Assembly: GCA_025890175.1 (NCBI GenBank)
Contig: JANPYM010000002.1
Span: 1,994,537 to 2,058,536, forward strand
DNA from: Ciborinia camelliae
Taxonomy: Eukaryota; Ascomycota; Leotiomycetes; Helotiales; Sclerotiniaceae
DNA length: 64,000 nucleotides
Reading direction: 5' to 3'
Each line of letters begins with the position of its first letter. The stretch's first letter is position 1. Made by a program: the position numbers and the translations under genes. Below are positions 10,329 through 23,745 of this stretch, in pieces. Under the pieces are notes generated by a model. It was not told where the DNA came from. It did not search any database and saw only the letters and a list, made by a program, of their open reading frames with translations.

Positions 10329-13300
10329 TTATTGCCGCGAAGATGTTGGAGGATGCCCCCCATCACGCACATCGCCACCGTTAGAGACTGCTTGTGCTTC
10401 TGGCTTACGTCCAGCTGGCCAAAAGTCGATGGAAAAGACGACATCCTCTCCTCGTTCATCTTCATAAGCATATATGATCTACAATTGGTTAGTATTTGCA
10501 TGAAATCCACACGTAAATCATTAAAACATCGCTTACCTCTCTAGTGCTCGTATGTAGCATACGAATGCTCCTATGAGGAACAATATGAACAGCGTTAGTC
10601 TCGATATTCCTAATTTCAATAAAGTTCGGTTCGAAGGCGAGTATCCAAGGGTAGGACAGGGCAAAGCTTTGTGGTTGTCCCTCCCAATCAATTCTCCAGT
10701 CAGGTCTAGCTCGCCAACCATTACGGTTAACAAAGAAGGAAAATTCAGAGTAGTTGAGAAGAAATTCTCCGTTCAATCGCTCGATATGTATTGGTCGTAC
10801 GTTCTCCTTTCGGGCAACGAAGTCCAAAGAAGTATCTGCCTGATCCAGGAGTGACTGGGTTTCCAGAGTTTCCAAAGATACTACTTCAAATCCGCGCGCA
10901 CAAGCCACACAGAGCTTTGATTTAAGGAAATGTATAGAAGAAGATTCTGTTGGAATGTAAAATTCTTTGAATGCCTTCAATTCGTCTTGACCATTGCTGA
11001 ACATTTTAAATCCTTTTTGCTTCTTCCCCTTAGACATCGCATCATTGGGCTCGAATACCTTGATGGTTGTTGACAAAGCCGAAGATTTAACACAACACAC
11101 AAGGTGGCGACCTAAGCATATCCCTGTGCGGAAGAAGTTACAATGGCTTTGAATCTTCTTGGGACGTTTCGAAAGTGCAGGTTCATTCGGATTTAGGGCA
11201 GAAAGAGGATAAGACTGCAGTGACTTGTTGGATAGAACCAGCAGAAGGTTGTATTCCTCGAGAACATCAATCTGTGTGACACTCGTAGCATCCAATACTC
11301 GTAGTGGTTTTGCAGCTGAATCTTTTGATCTGCGATCAGAAACGAAGATACCAGAGTCCGTGCCGTATATCAATTTACGGCCACCGTCGAATGGCGCCAC
11401 ACAGTTGACCCGGTTCGAGGCCGTGAAGAAGTTACTAGAAATGATAGATTTATTGTAGAAATCGCCTCGTTTCCGTAATATGGCTTGCTGTTCACCTATA
11501 TGCTCCATCCATTTGTTCCTCATCACTGCGCTGCTTGCATACAGTGTCAATTCGTATCCCCCTCTACCAAGATGTCTGAAGGTGATTGGGAACCCCTCCT
11601 TCTTACTGTTGTCGTTTGTAGGGGTTTTGGTAGGAATCAAGTTTGAGGTTGGACGTTTCACGACTCCAAGTTTAGGCATAAACTCCTCCATTTCACGAAT
11701 GGACAATAGTTCCAGGGGAATTGGACGACGATACACTTTGATTTCCTCTTTCTTTGCCACCGTCTTGACACGCACGAGAAGAACAGCGTGATCGAAAAGG
11801 TAGGCCTGGATGTCAGTTGGATCTGTTGGCGTCTTCTTTAAGGGTCCCTTATGTATAAGCTCTCGGTTTTCATCAGTAAGCTTTAGGTCTACACGCTCAT
11901 TAGGCCTGAAACGAAGCTGTTCGTGCAAACGTTTTAAGTTGAAGCGGTTCTCAGCTTTACCGGATTCGGCATTGACTCTGGTGAGGAGTTCACGAATCAT
12001 TTTCATGGCTTTCGGAATATCTTCCTTGTCCTTATTCCCATCGTCGGTATACTTGAGAACGTTATCTAGCAAGAGTGGATAACGAGCAAGTCTTGTTGTC
12101 GGCTTCGTTAAATAACCATTCAGTTCAAGCTTTCGTGACTCTTTTCGCCGCTCAGTCTCGTCCACAAATTTAGAGAATGAGGGATTCAAGGACCGCTCGT
12201 TCTCAAATTCAAATTTACCCGCGAGTTGGTTTGATCCGTATATGATGAAAGGCTCAAACTGAGGTACAAACTCGAGGAATATATCACCTACACATTGAAC
12301 AACGGGATGCTTCCGCTGTCGTTCTGTAAGAGACTCGGCAAAACGAGAACTGACACCATGAATACTAGGCGGGTCAACAATATTTGTGAATATGGTCCTC
12401 ACTATTCTCTCCTTTCGAGCTTCTGGAATAGGTGATGGAGCGAGCTGATTAGATGAACGTAATGGGAGAATCCAGAAATCTCGTAGATATTCGAGATCCT
12501 TTACAAAATCCCTTTCAGTATACATAATCTCCGAAATAACCTCCTGACGTTTTTTCTCCCGCTCCCCAACACTGTCCGCAATTTCTTGAGAGACTGTGTT
12601 GATCCAGAGTTTCTGCTCGTCGGGTTCATCGACATCATGCAAACTTGCTTCAGACTTTTCGCGACGAAGACCAGGTTGTGGCTTCAGGTTCAATCGAGAT
12701 TGTTGTTCGAGTCTACGAGGGCATGCAATCGAATAGCATAACTGATCCTTAGTACACGTCGGAGAGTAACATTCAGTAAGTAAAACGAACACGCCATTAA
12801 CTTCTGGTGCTTCATGAGGTTCGTCCATCATTGTTTCTCGAAATTGGTACATCTCAGTAGCGGCATCACGTAACCGATGATCGTAAGTCACATCATGAAA
12901 AAATTTCTGGGCGTCAAGAGCTCGTCCAAGTAACAAGGCTAGATTCCGATCGGTAGTCTTGATGATGTATGAAATAACGTCCACCGCCTCTGCTCCACTG
13001 AAAGCATTTTTGTATGTAAGATCGTTCTTCGTCCTGTCGCCGACAATGATTTTTTCTCGAAAGCAGTCGCCAACCCGCGACAACAGTGCAGGATATACAA
13101 GAGGAGACTTGTGTCGTGATGATCCCCCAGCTGTGCTGCTGACTGATTTGGCCGAAGGGCGATGAGTCAGAACATCCGATTGCTCTGGTGGGACGATGGT
13201 CGACGCCATAGACATAGAGCGGCTCATATCTGGCGCAGAAGTAGAAGCCATACTAGCAGTGCGTGTCGCAGTTGCAGGACCAGGAACAGGAGCGGGAGGA

Positions 13301-14100
13301 GGGATGGAGAAAGCTGGTAACTCCTGCGGCCCATTCCCCGAGGTTCGTCTATTTGGTATAACTCGACCACTCTCAGTTTGATGCTGGTAACGATCTTGCG
13401 GATAGCTAGTTAATGACATTGTGCGCTCGTCAGGTCGCTCAGGAATGTTGCGTCCGAGGGCTGTTGTTCTTGAAGCTTGCGGTGTGTACTGAGCTTGCCG
13501 AAAGGCATTGGCAGGAGCTTGATTGAAGGTGCTAGGTGGCGGTTGGTTCATCTGTGGTCTGGGTATACTCGCCATCGATTGAGAGCGATAAGTATCAGAG
13601 GCGAGTGCTGGAGCGTTGCCAGAGTAATATCGTTGTTGCGGGGGTCTGGGAGGAAATTGTTGTTGGGGCGAGATGCGCTGAGGAGTAGGATAGGGTCTTC
13701 GATCGCTACGCACTTGCTGTGGTAAAGAATGAGGCTGTGGTTGAGACGGTACTTGTCCAGGGGGCGGCTGTCGTGGTCCTTGATAGTAGCCATTGGCCAT
13801 TCCACCTCCTCCGTTTGGCATATTACTCCCCGGTTGTGGTCGGTATCCACCCTGACCCGGGGGCGGGGGCTGTCTAGGAGGCATCCCACCTTGTGTTCCT
13901 GACGTCTGTGAAGACATCGTTTGTGTGCGACCTTGGGGGATGACTGGGGGAGACGAGGATGAAGTCATGGTCTGCGATCGGCCGGGAGGAGGGGCAGCAC
14001 CGAAGATATTTGAGAAAGCGGTTTCCCGCTGATAGTTCGAAGCATTGCCGTATTCATTTGGTCGGCCACCATTCGATCGTCCTTGCTGATAGTCTGCCAT
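10329..14100 (-). CDS. ROM2: Rho1 guanine nucleotide exchange factor (Rom1/2 type)
   Basis: Two exons (14100-10537 and 10478-10329) encode about 1237 residues. Domains in order: a Pro/Gln/Ser-rich disordered region (1-335); a DEP domain (about 340-420, with KNAFSGAEAVDVISYI); a DH catalytic domain (about 513-727, starting VISEIMYTERDFVKDLEYL and including TRLARYPLLLDNVLKYT); a PH domain (about 743-873); and a CNH/citron domain (about 897-1210). This order is that of yeast Rom1/Rom2 and Aspergillus Rom2, which load Rho1 with GTP at the plasma membrane downstream of Wsc/Mid2 sensors in cell-wall integrity signalling. The 58-nt intron sits at the end of the CNH domain; its TACTAAC-like branch site and TTGTAG acceptor restore EIIYAYEDE. 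The gene is divergent from VMA3. Confidence 0.95.
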
Positions 14101-15069
14101 TTTATCTGTGAAATAGTACTATTGTTGTGTGAGCGCGATGTAACTCTTGTTGATTCTTCTGTTGGCCTATAATGAGGAGTTAAGACTCGAAGCCGAGGAA
14201 ATCAACCCCGGCAGCCTCAGAGCGGTGATATTAGGGACCCTATTATATCTTCCACTGGCATAGAGTACAAAATTACAATGTCGTTCGATTGTAGTGGTCG
14301 TTGAGGTTGAGAGACGGGGAGAATGATGATTGACTTTATTGTTTCGGGGGATGAGTCGGGGTTGTAGTTGATCAGCTCAAGCGAATGAATGATCAACAAG
14401 CCTTCTAGAGTCGTATTGCGTGTTAATAAGTTATTATTTATCTGTCGCAGGAGAACATAATAAATTGCAAGGAGAGCATTGAAGAATGACTCCAAAATTA
14501 TATCCCTTTTCCCCCTTCGATTCCCACGTATGATCTTATTGAAGAGTAACTAAAGGTATAATTCCAAAGTTACGAAGTCCTGGATTGTAATGTTTTGATA
14601 TGTAAATTTTGGCTAGTTGAAGGGTCTTTTTCGCGGCGCGCGCCGGAATACTAACTGGATAGTACCGTATCTTTTTTAGCGTGGCTTGCTTTCGGGTGCG
14701 GCGAGAGAGAATCCTTTTCTTCTCAATTCAACACTTTGTGAAGAGTAAAAGATAATGGAAGTGACTTTAGAGTAAAAGTAAGGTCAACATTGCTCATGAA
14801 AGATTGGGTTTCTGTATCATGTCAACCTAGGTACCAACCTATCGAATGCCTTTGGAATTCAGTAGTCAGTCACGTGGTTTCAAAGTCCATGAGACGACTT
14901 TGTACATCCGTGCGGCCGGGAGGCATCTAGCTTAGCTCCATCAACCCGGATTTGATACCTACTACCTAGCCTTCAATTAATAACGACAACAACACTCATT
15001 TTACAACCTCGAACGCACCAAGTTTCATTCGACTCTTGCACCCAAGTACATATACGGAGGAAAAGAATC
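14101..15069. promoter_or_regulatory. shared divergent promoter region of ROM2 and VMA3
   Basis: The 969 bases between two divergent start codons must hold both promoters. A GC-rich block near 14634-14645 (CGCGGCGCGCGCCGG) stands out in AT-rich surroundings, and CTAGGTACC-type motifs occur near 14828. No specific factor site is claimed. Confidence 0.5.
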
Positions 15070-15845
15070 ATGGCAGAATCAGATCTCGCCCCAAAGTTCG
15101 CCCCATTCTTTGGAATGGTACGGGACTCAAATTTCGTGGTCGTATTAACGATGTTATACTGATAGCTTCTGCAGGCTGGCATTGCCTTCGCGATGACTTT
15201 CGGATGTATGCCATCAGTTTCCAAGCTCCCATAAATTACAGATCACTAATAGCTTCAAGGTATCGGCGCCGCCTATGGTACAGCAAAGTCTGGAATAGGA
15301 ATTGCGGGTGTTGGTACCTTCAGACCCGACTTGATTATGAAAGTACGCAATCATTCGAGAATGTCTACATAGGTTCCTCTCGCTGACCCAATGCTCTAAC
15401 TAGTCACTCATTCCTGTCGTCATGTCCGGTATTATTGCCGTCTACTCTCTCGTCATCGCCGTTCTGATAGCAGGAGATATGGGACCTCCTCCTGGCCAAA
15501 GTTACAGCTTATTCAAGTATGCATAGTGTATTCGACTATCCCCAAGTCAACGCTAATGCATTCATAGTGGATTCATGCATTTGGCATGCGGTTTGTCGGT
15601 TGGATTGACTGGCTTGGCCGCCGGTTATGCAATTGGAATAGTTGGTGATATGGGTGTTCGATCGTACATGCAACAATCACGAATATTTGTTGGAATGGTC
15701 TTGATATTGATTTTCGGCGAAGTTCTGGGACTATACGGGTGGGTTAGCTTCATTATTGCCGTCGAGCTGTCCTATTCAGATCATGCTAATTCGTCGTCGC
15801 AGTCTGATTGTTGCCCTTATTCTCAATACCAAGAGCAGAGCTTAA
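15070..15845 (+). CDS. VMA3: V-type H+-ATPase 16-kDa proteolipid subunit c
   Basis: Six exons (15070-15117, 15175-15205, 15260-15342, 15404-15516, 15568-15738, 15803-15845) give 162 residues, matching fungal Vma3. This rotor-ring subunit carries protons across the vacuolar membrane. Four hydrophobic helices are visible: [18 protein letters not shown], the [22 protein letters not shown] helix, [21 protein letters not shown] and [26 protein letters not shown]. The essential proton-binding Glu lies in FGEVLGLYG (residue 143). The start [15 protein letters not shown] is canonical. All five introns have GT donors and AG acceptors. Exon 3 needs an AAG acceptor and joins to make Cys-Ile-Gly-Ala. Vma11 is an alternative, but the exact motifs and short N-terminus favour Vma3. 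Confidence 0.95.
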
Positions 15846-18782
15846 AAATTCACCTATTGGACATGAATGTCTGCTTTCCGGTCGTACGACATTATTATTT
15901 AATTAGATACGGTGTGACGGCATTGCTTGGAGTTCGGGTCGTGTATAATTCCAATGGATTATCGTGTACAATTTTTTGAAACAAGTGCCACCATAGCTTT
16001 CAACAATCGGACGACGAACTCGCTTTATAAATGGCAACTGTCAAACTCGTGCGATTCTTGGCCAATATTAACAAGCTACAAAGGACTTGTGCAGCATATT
16101 TTGGAGCCTCGGGAGAGGGAGGGAGGGTTCTCTGATTGTCGGTAGGACGAGTTATTTTTGTCAACTTTGTGTGGTGGTATAACCATGTTTCTCCGCTGCT
16201 TTTTAGCATTGCACCTTATCGTTTTCTCCCGTCGTATTTTCCACTCGGTTTGGTCCGCCGGTATGTTCATGTATTCTCGTGTATTACCGTTTTCTTCACA
16301 TGAGATAGAGAGAATACCTCCTCCCAGGACTGGCTACCTTTTGCGATGATCAGGTAGCATTGCTCCATCTGGAGTTCAATTGTGCAGTAGATGCATCTTA
16401 CTTAGCAATCTCCATTCTGATTGAGCACCTAACCTCGGCACACGAGCAAGACTTCAATGCTCCAACCATTCCGCCTTCAAAGGGACTTTTCAAAGGTGCT
16501 TTTTGCACATCGTTCTTTCCGCCTTCCCTATCCAGTCTCGTTGAAAAAGTGAGTAGGGAGATTTAACATGTATGTCATATCGAGCTTAATACCTCTGAGC
16601 AATCTTTCAAAGCATCCTCAAATAGGTGGTTATAAATTCGGAATCGATACACATTGACCAACCAGAATGCTATGTATCAATGTCCAAATTTGAAAACGAC
16701 CACGAGGTTCTGATCCGGATCGTTTAATCCATCTTGAACCAATTATCATTATATTTGACCAGAATATCCAATCTATCCCTTCCACACCTGGGCAGTCTAG
16801 AGGTGGTTTTTTTCCTAAGGCGTAAGGTATATTGGTGTGAGTGGAGACAAAATCGAGGTTGATTGATTTAAATCTAGAATGAATTTGGTATTATGTCTTC
16901 TTTTGATTTCAGTAGAGTGATTTATTGGTTGAATTCTAGAATGCCACACTTGAGCCACACAGCCAGAGTGTGGAAATTAGAATTGAGGCTGTAAACTTTA
17001 GGTTGCAATATGAAGGCGTCGATTTTCAAGCCTCTCAAAAATCTACATTGAATGTTTTCTCCGAGAGTACCTAGGTAATTGTCTTGAGTCCAAATTATTC
17101 ACGTGATTGGAATATTCACATCTACATAAGATAACCATTCCGAGCAACTCGAATATGCAGGTTAGAATAATTCTCCAGCAGGATATAAATCCTACCCTAT
17201 CTTCGGATGTCACAATCTCATAGAGTCATGGGTAAATTTTTGAGTTACGTTGTGATATTGCACAGGAATTCTCCTATTGGATGATGCTCACGACATATTA
17301 ACTTCCTCGCTTCTCGTCCCCTTTTACTTTGTAACTGTGATTGAAGCTTGTCCTACGGCATAGCCCGAATCTATAATTGAACCTCAAATCGAATCTGGGC
17401 ACTCTTATATATTGCCGAAAGGAACCTGTATAGATATGTAGATTAATTGTCATCGGTTGTTATATATTTTAGGACGGGCATTATTCACGCGACCGAACCG
17501 CCACCTTATCCTTTACCGGTACTAGGAGCCTCCACTTCTCCCGTCCTCCCTTATGCAAGTTGCAACACAAGAACTTCGGCTTAATATTCATGAGCTATTC
17601 CCCCTTCAAGACCTTCCTAAAAATGTACACAAACTGTTCACTTTCCAAGGTTTGCATCACGTCCCCCTAAGTGGTCCGTTCAGTCGTAGGCGAGTTCCCC
17701 AAGAGCTTAGAGTAGAGCTTACATCTACTTACTAGTTCCGGAGTCCGAAGTTGCGGAAGGATTATTGTCATGTATCACGACATCTTGATTCTTGCGCCAG
17801 TAATCAACACCAGATTTCCATTGCCAGATACATTATACCAGCAAGTGTCGCCTATTTAAGGTTAACGGGCACCTTTCATGTTGAATTTGAAGTTTGTTTG
17901 AACCAACAGTGGAACCGGCAGCTATAGACTATTCCAGTCGACGTGTCGTGATAATACAGCCCCTGCTTCTGATTCAGGTACTGATAAACGTCGACCTTCC
18001 TAATTGAACCTTAGGCCGAATGCTGCATGGGGTATAAATCGGCTTCACATGGGCTTAAATTGAAGCTTATTTTCATAAGTGCATTTTCTGGGTCCTCTAG
18101 GGCCCTTTGGTGACTTAGCTCCCTTAGTTACCAACTTACCGCTGCACAACTCCCGGCATATTCGAGATATGTTTCAACATTATTTCATAAAGAAAATTAG
18201 TTCCTGCGTCTCCACCACATGATACAACCAGCCTTTGCCTTTCATGCCGAGATAAGATGCAAACCGCGAAATGACTCCCCGCAATAACCCTTCTTTTATC
18301 ACAGGTTTCACAAGGTCACCTTCCTCCTGTGCTTTAGATCCTACCAGTATAGGCAAGCTTTACCTATCAGAGGGAATTCAACTGTCCCTCGGTCTCTGGA
18401 GAGATGTTAGCCTTGTGCGTCCCGTCAACGATCGGCAGATGCGCCCCACGATCAAGCTAAAAAAGAATATCAACCTGCCATATCTGGTACCGTCCGAATA
18501 TTCAATGTGATCCACAGCCCACAAATTCATTACTCTCCGGCTTGCACTGTCTTTTTTGCATCCATGTTACAGTGATTGAATTCACTACACACCGGCTATG
18601 TTAAATAATCCCTGCAAGAGTGGAGGTGGTGAGCAAGATGCGATTAATCCGAAGGCACCTTGGAGTATCTCTTCGTTTGCATAAGAAGGCAGCATATCCT
18701 CTTGCTTTCAATTTCCCATCCCATTCCCAAACATCCAAGTTTACATTCCTCATTTCTACATCGTCACGAGAACTCGTTCAGG
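15846..18782. other. 2.9-kb gene-poor stretch
   Basis: Downstream of VMA3 and upstream of the protease gene. Only short frames without protein motifs are visible. The last ~130 bases are a pyrimidine-rich leader (CATTTCCCATCCCATTCCC...) typical of well-expressed filamentous fungal genes. Confidence 0.5.
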
Positions 18783-20302
18783 ATGCTTTCCCAAATCACT
18801 GCTTTCCTCGCTCTTGGGGCTTCTATTGCTCAAGCTGCTCCTGCTCCAGCAACCTTCGCCACAGGTTCCGGTTCCCACAGTGTCCCAGCCGTTCACAACC
18901 CAAACTATGTTCGCAACGGTACCGCATCTTTGCTCAAGGCATATGCCAAGTACCACATCAAGCCAACTCAGCCAATGTCTGATGCCTTCATGACCGCACT
19001 CAAAAAGCGACAAGACTCTTCTGTTACTGCCACCCCAGCTGATGGTGCCGAGTATCTCATTCCTGTCACCGTTGGAGGTCAAACTCTCAACCTTGATTTG
19101 GATAGTGGTTCAGCAGATTTGTGAGTGACACTTTCTACCTTCTCCTTGCATACTCCTGGTGGTTAAGGACATAACCCTAGTTATGCCTCAACTTGCATTC
19201 GTCGTCATTTCTTCCATTCATCATGCTAACTATCCTGCCAGATGGGTGTTTTCCTCCCTCCTTAGCTCCTCGGATCGTTCTGGTCACGACTAGTAAGTAA
19301 TCATCACGTCTATCAAACAGAGCATAGGACAGGGACTAACGAATTACTTAAGCTTCACCTCGAGCGACAGCTCTACTTACTCTTCTCTCTCCGGTTACAC
19401 TTGGGATATCACTTATGCAGATGGATCTGGAGCCAGCGGTAAAGTTATTCCCTGATTATATTACCGTCAGATATACTAATGACAATCCATCCATTAGGTG
19501 TTGTAGGTACCGATACCGTTACTGTCGGTGGCACTACAGTCACAGGCCAAGCAGTTGAACTTGCCAACGACGTTTCTTCTGAATTCATCTCCGATTCATC
19601 CGATGGTCTCATTGGTATGGCTTTCAACAGCATTAACACTGGTAAGCCTCTTTATCCCGAAACATGTTTTTTAAAAAAGAAAAACATTCCGTCTAACTTC
19701 GCCTTCCACTAGTTTCCCCAGAATCTCAATCCACCTTCCTTGACAACGCTGCAAGCTCATTGGATGCCCCACTCTTCGCTGCCTATCTCCCAAACAATGC
19801 AGATGGAGCATACGATTTTGGATACACAGATTCCAGCAAGTATACCGGTTCCATCACATATGCTAGCGTCGACTCCTCGAACGGATTCTGGGAATTCCCA
19901 TCCACCTCGTACAAGGTCGGCTCAACCGTACACAGCAACTCTGGTTACACTGGAATTGCAGACACTGGAACTACCTTGATCTTGATGAATGATGCAGCCG
20001 TTGACGCATACTACGCCAAGGTATCTGGTTCATCTTATTCCTCAACTTATGGAGGATATGTGTTCTCATGTGATGCCACTCTCCCAACCTTGTCCGTCAG
20101 AATCGGTACTACCACATATGCTACCATCCCAGCTTCATTGATGAACTTCGGAGTTCAATCCGGCTCCACCTGTTACGGATCGCTCCAAAGTGTTGGAGGT
20201 GGAACCCAGAACATCTACGGTGATGTTTTCTTCAATGCTTACTACGGTGTCTTCGACCAATCCGGACCAAAGTTCGGTTTCGCTGTTAGCGCTGCCGTTT
20301 AA
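18783..20302 (+). CDS. secreted aspartic endopeptidase (family A1, aspergillopepsin-like)
   Basis: Five exons (18783-19120, 19242-19292, 19353-19438, 19498-19641, 19713-20302) give a 402-residue preproenzyme. The ATG at 18783 begins a signal peptide (MLSQITAFLALGASIAQA); an in-frame upstream ATG would bury it. The propeptide ends at a kexin-type KKR (74-76). The first active-site motif is DSGSADLWVF (Asp107, DSG in place of the commoner DTG) and the second is IADTGTTLI (Asp290). The flap YADGSGASG and the GLIGMAF strand fit pepsin-fold proteases, and the disulfide pair near the C-terminus (VFSCDA, STCYGSL) is present. Enzymes of this group digest extracellular protein at acid pH. The restored frame across four GT-AG introns is strong support. 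Confidence 0.94.
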
Positions 20303-22418
20303 GAGGCGATGAAAAGATCATAATTGGGGCTATGGATGAACAATATGATGAATTAACGATAATGGGGAACTAACTGGACTTGGATATGAAAAAGTGCGAA
20401 TTAAATTGAACGAATCTGACGAAAATGATGGAGAGTATGAATGGTATTTTGGCAGCCACGATCATGGTGTATTTTAAGTATTTAGTTGAAATTTGCTTCT
20501 TCTTAGTACTATTTAAAACATTGCTGTCATCTTAAAAATAAACCTCTCTTGCAGGTGTTGTGTGTGAAATGAATATCCGTGACGTGATAGGAGGGATGAA
20601 TATCGAAGTCAGAGTGTCCAATAGTCCGATCTAGTGGACTTTATGTGAAGGCTGTAATAAATGTTTGAATACAATTCAATATCCTAGATAAATTGAATGG
20701 CCCAAATGAATCGAAGAATTAATATTATCGGACTGCGGATTCACTTTTTCTTAAAAGCCTCTTGTGAACTTCATTCACTCCGTTGGGTGAGGCGAGATGA
20801 CGTGACTTCGGGAACGAATTTCAGATCGTGCCTCGGGCCGGTCACGCCAAGAGCTAAAGTGTTGTGGTTGGTTGGGATTTGGAGGTGGGTGGGTGGTTTG
20901 GTTAGTTGTTAGAATGTGGTGGTAGTGAAGTTTGATTGGATGATATGATGCGAGATATCCAGGGGTCTGGTGTGTGTGGTGTGGTGTGGTGTTGATATTG
21001 TATTTCTACTAATCGTAGAATCTAGCCACTAATAACGGGATTCCGATCTTAGAACATGTTGTCGATACTGTTGATTCTCTCTCCTCCTGACAAAGATTCA
21101 TGAATTGATGTTCTGTGATATAATCTAATATATTCCAATGTCCTGGAAGTATACCTCATTTTTGATAACCTTTCTCTTTTGAGATCTTGCTTGCTTCGTC
21201 ACCTTTGCATTTGCAATCTACACAGCATTGCTTGTCTGCTTTCCATCACTCAACTTTGGCACACACTGTAGGACAATATTTGTCTTATTTCTGGATTAGA
21301 TTTTATTCAAGACAAATACCATGGTCTTTTTTGTATCGATCTTAGCGCTTACTTGCAGCTCCCTTGGGTATTCTTCTCGCCGGTGATTCCGAGATCCAAC
21401 TTCTCGTAAATCTGGAGACCGACAGACCAATATTTCCATTGGTTGATTTGTCCTCGACGCCTTGGTCAACTTTTAGCTCATTGCGGCCGATGCTCAGATT
21501 GAAGCGGATCTTGCTGCGACGATATTTCCTGTCGATTCTCCTTAACCATGTCTGTTATTGAAAGATTCAGATCCCATGATATATATACATATCTAAAGCC
21601 CTTGTCTAGGATGAACTCTTATAATAAACGGTCCACATCCCAAGACGTATTGCTGATAATGCTCAGAGATCCAAAGTATATTCATTGACTTTCACAAAGT
21701 TCAGCGCTCATGACATACATCTGACGTTCTTGAATGTGTAGAGTCTACTCTCTTTAGGTTTACCGAGTTCAGGTCGCTGAAATCCTAGACCAGCTACAAA
21801 ATCAGAGAGTTCAGGGCTGAAGATACGTGTGTGATGCCACTCAAGCCAGGTTCTAGAGTAACTCGACCATTAGGCAAATCAGATATCAAGATATGAGACT
21901 GATACCTCTGAAAACCAGAGTATATCTGGAACTTAAAAGTTGACATCACAAGGCATGTATCTGGTGTACAGCCAAAGATAAAGCCCAATATTCATATTCA
22001 AGCACATGGTGTTTGCATAGGTAGGTAGCTAGGTCCCAACCTCGTGACTTGCTGCCATTGATCCGATTAAAACCAATTTGATTTTCACTTCATTCACTTT
22101 GACTCAATAGCAAAATTTGGTATGGTTGTATTCGTCAGGCAAAGGTGAATCTGATGACTATAGAAACGGGCCGGACCATACAATAGCAGAAAAAATGGTA
22201 CGGCCAATCAACGATCAACAATCTGCCGTATAATAGGAAATTGCAATTAATTCAATAGGATAATTGATCTGATGCGGTATGAATACCTACCTACCTAGTT
22301 AGATGGAATACATAAATTCGACTTCCCGTCTCGTAGATTTAAATTCTTTCCTCTTCCTCCAGATTTATCATACACACCATAGTTGACTAAGCCACCGCGA
22401 TAAATAACGAACGAAACA
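20303..22418. other. 2.1-kb gene-poor stretch
   Basis: No convincing gene. CTACCTAG-type motifs lie at 22020-22035 and 22285-22302. The final bases are the leader of the coiled-coil gene. Confidence 0.5.
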
Positions 22419-23710
22419 ATGTCGATAGAATTCGGAAAGGCGGAGGCCACTGAGGCTCCTCCTCCCTTTACATTTAACCTCGACCCAAACCCATCATTGA
22501 AATTGAAGGATGGAACGTAAGTTCTTTCTTTTGTTAAAATTCACGTGATGGGTGTAACAATGCTAACCTTGGAATGTACAGACCTTTCAAACCTTGTCCA
22601 AGAACGGATTGCGTCTCAGCTCAAACAAAGCTTGAGCAGACAGCTTGGCTGCTCAAAGAAGCCAACAAAACCATTGCAAAAAAGGAGGGGTTCTTGCGAG
22701 CGAGAGTCGCGCAATCCGAATCCTACGACCAAAGACTTCAAGCGGCACACAACGATCTTAAAGCTTACGACGAAATTGCTGCGAAGTACGAAGCAAGCTA
22801 TATCGAAGAGAAGAAGAAAAACGGCAATTACGCGGATTTAGAAGCAAGCTATATCGAAGAGAAGAAGAAAAACGGCAATTACGCGGACTTAGAAGCAAAG
22901 TATCTTGAGCTGAAGCAGAAAATGACGGATTCAAGCGAACCACCGTCAGAATCTGCCATTGTGAGGGATCTTCGGTTGCAGATTGCCAAGTTGGAGCATG
23001 AAGCAACTGTCAACGAGGATTATATCGCTAAAGTGGAATTTGACATCAACGAGCGAGAAGCTAATGTTGCGGCATATGAAACTAAAATCCAGAACCAAGA
23101 GAGGGAAATTCGGGAATTGAGGCTCAGGGTTGCTGAGAACGTACGTGTGGCCAAGGCCGCGACTGAACAAGTCGACTTAATTCAGGCTGAAAATGACAAA
23201 CTGCAATATGAGAATCAAAATCTTCTGGAGGGGATACCGCAATTGAAAGAAGATCATGCAATAGCATTGAAAAACCTCCAAGAAAAACTCGCCCAAGAAC
23301 AACTGGAGTTCACACACTTCAGAAATGATACCAGAGAGGTTCAAAGAGAAGTCAGGGAAATTCAGTCGGTTCTGGAACAGAAGGACATGATAAACAAGGC
23401 GCTTCAAGGAAAGATCGAAGAGCTCGAAAAGCTTGAAATGGAGGCTAAAGAGAAGCTGTCCTCGAGCATAGATAGTTCAACAAAATCTCAAGAGCAGATT
23501 CTACAGGACGTGGCCCCCTATGTCAGATTGATACGCGAACTCATTGATGAAATAAAACTTATTCAAAAGACTTATCAGCCGGCTTTCAGCCTCTTTCCAG
23601 AATTCTACAAGCCTAGGGGCACCGAAGAACCCGCACCGGAGCCAGCTAGCAGTATCAGTATCAGCAGCAGCTCCACCACAAGCTCTTCTTCTGAAAGCAC
23701 TCAAGAAGAA

Positions 23711-23745
<35 letters not shown>

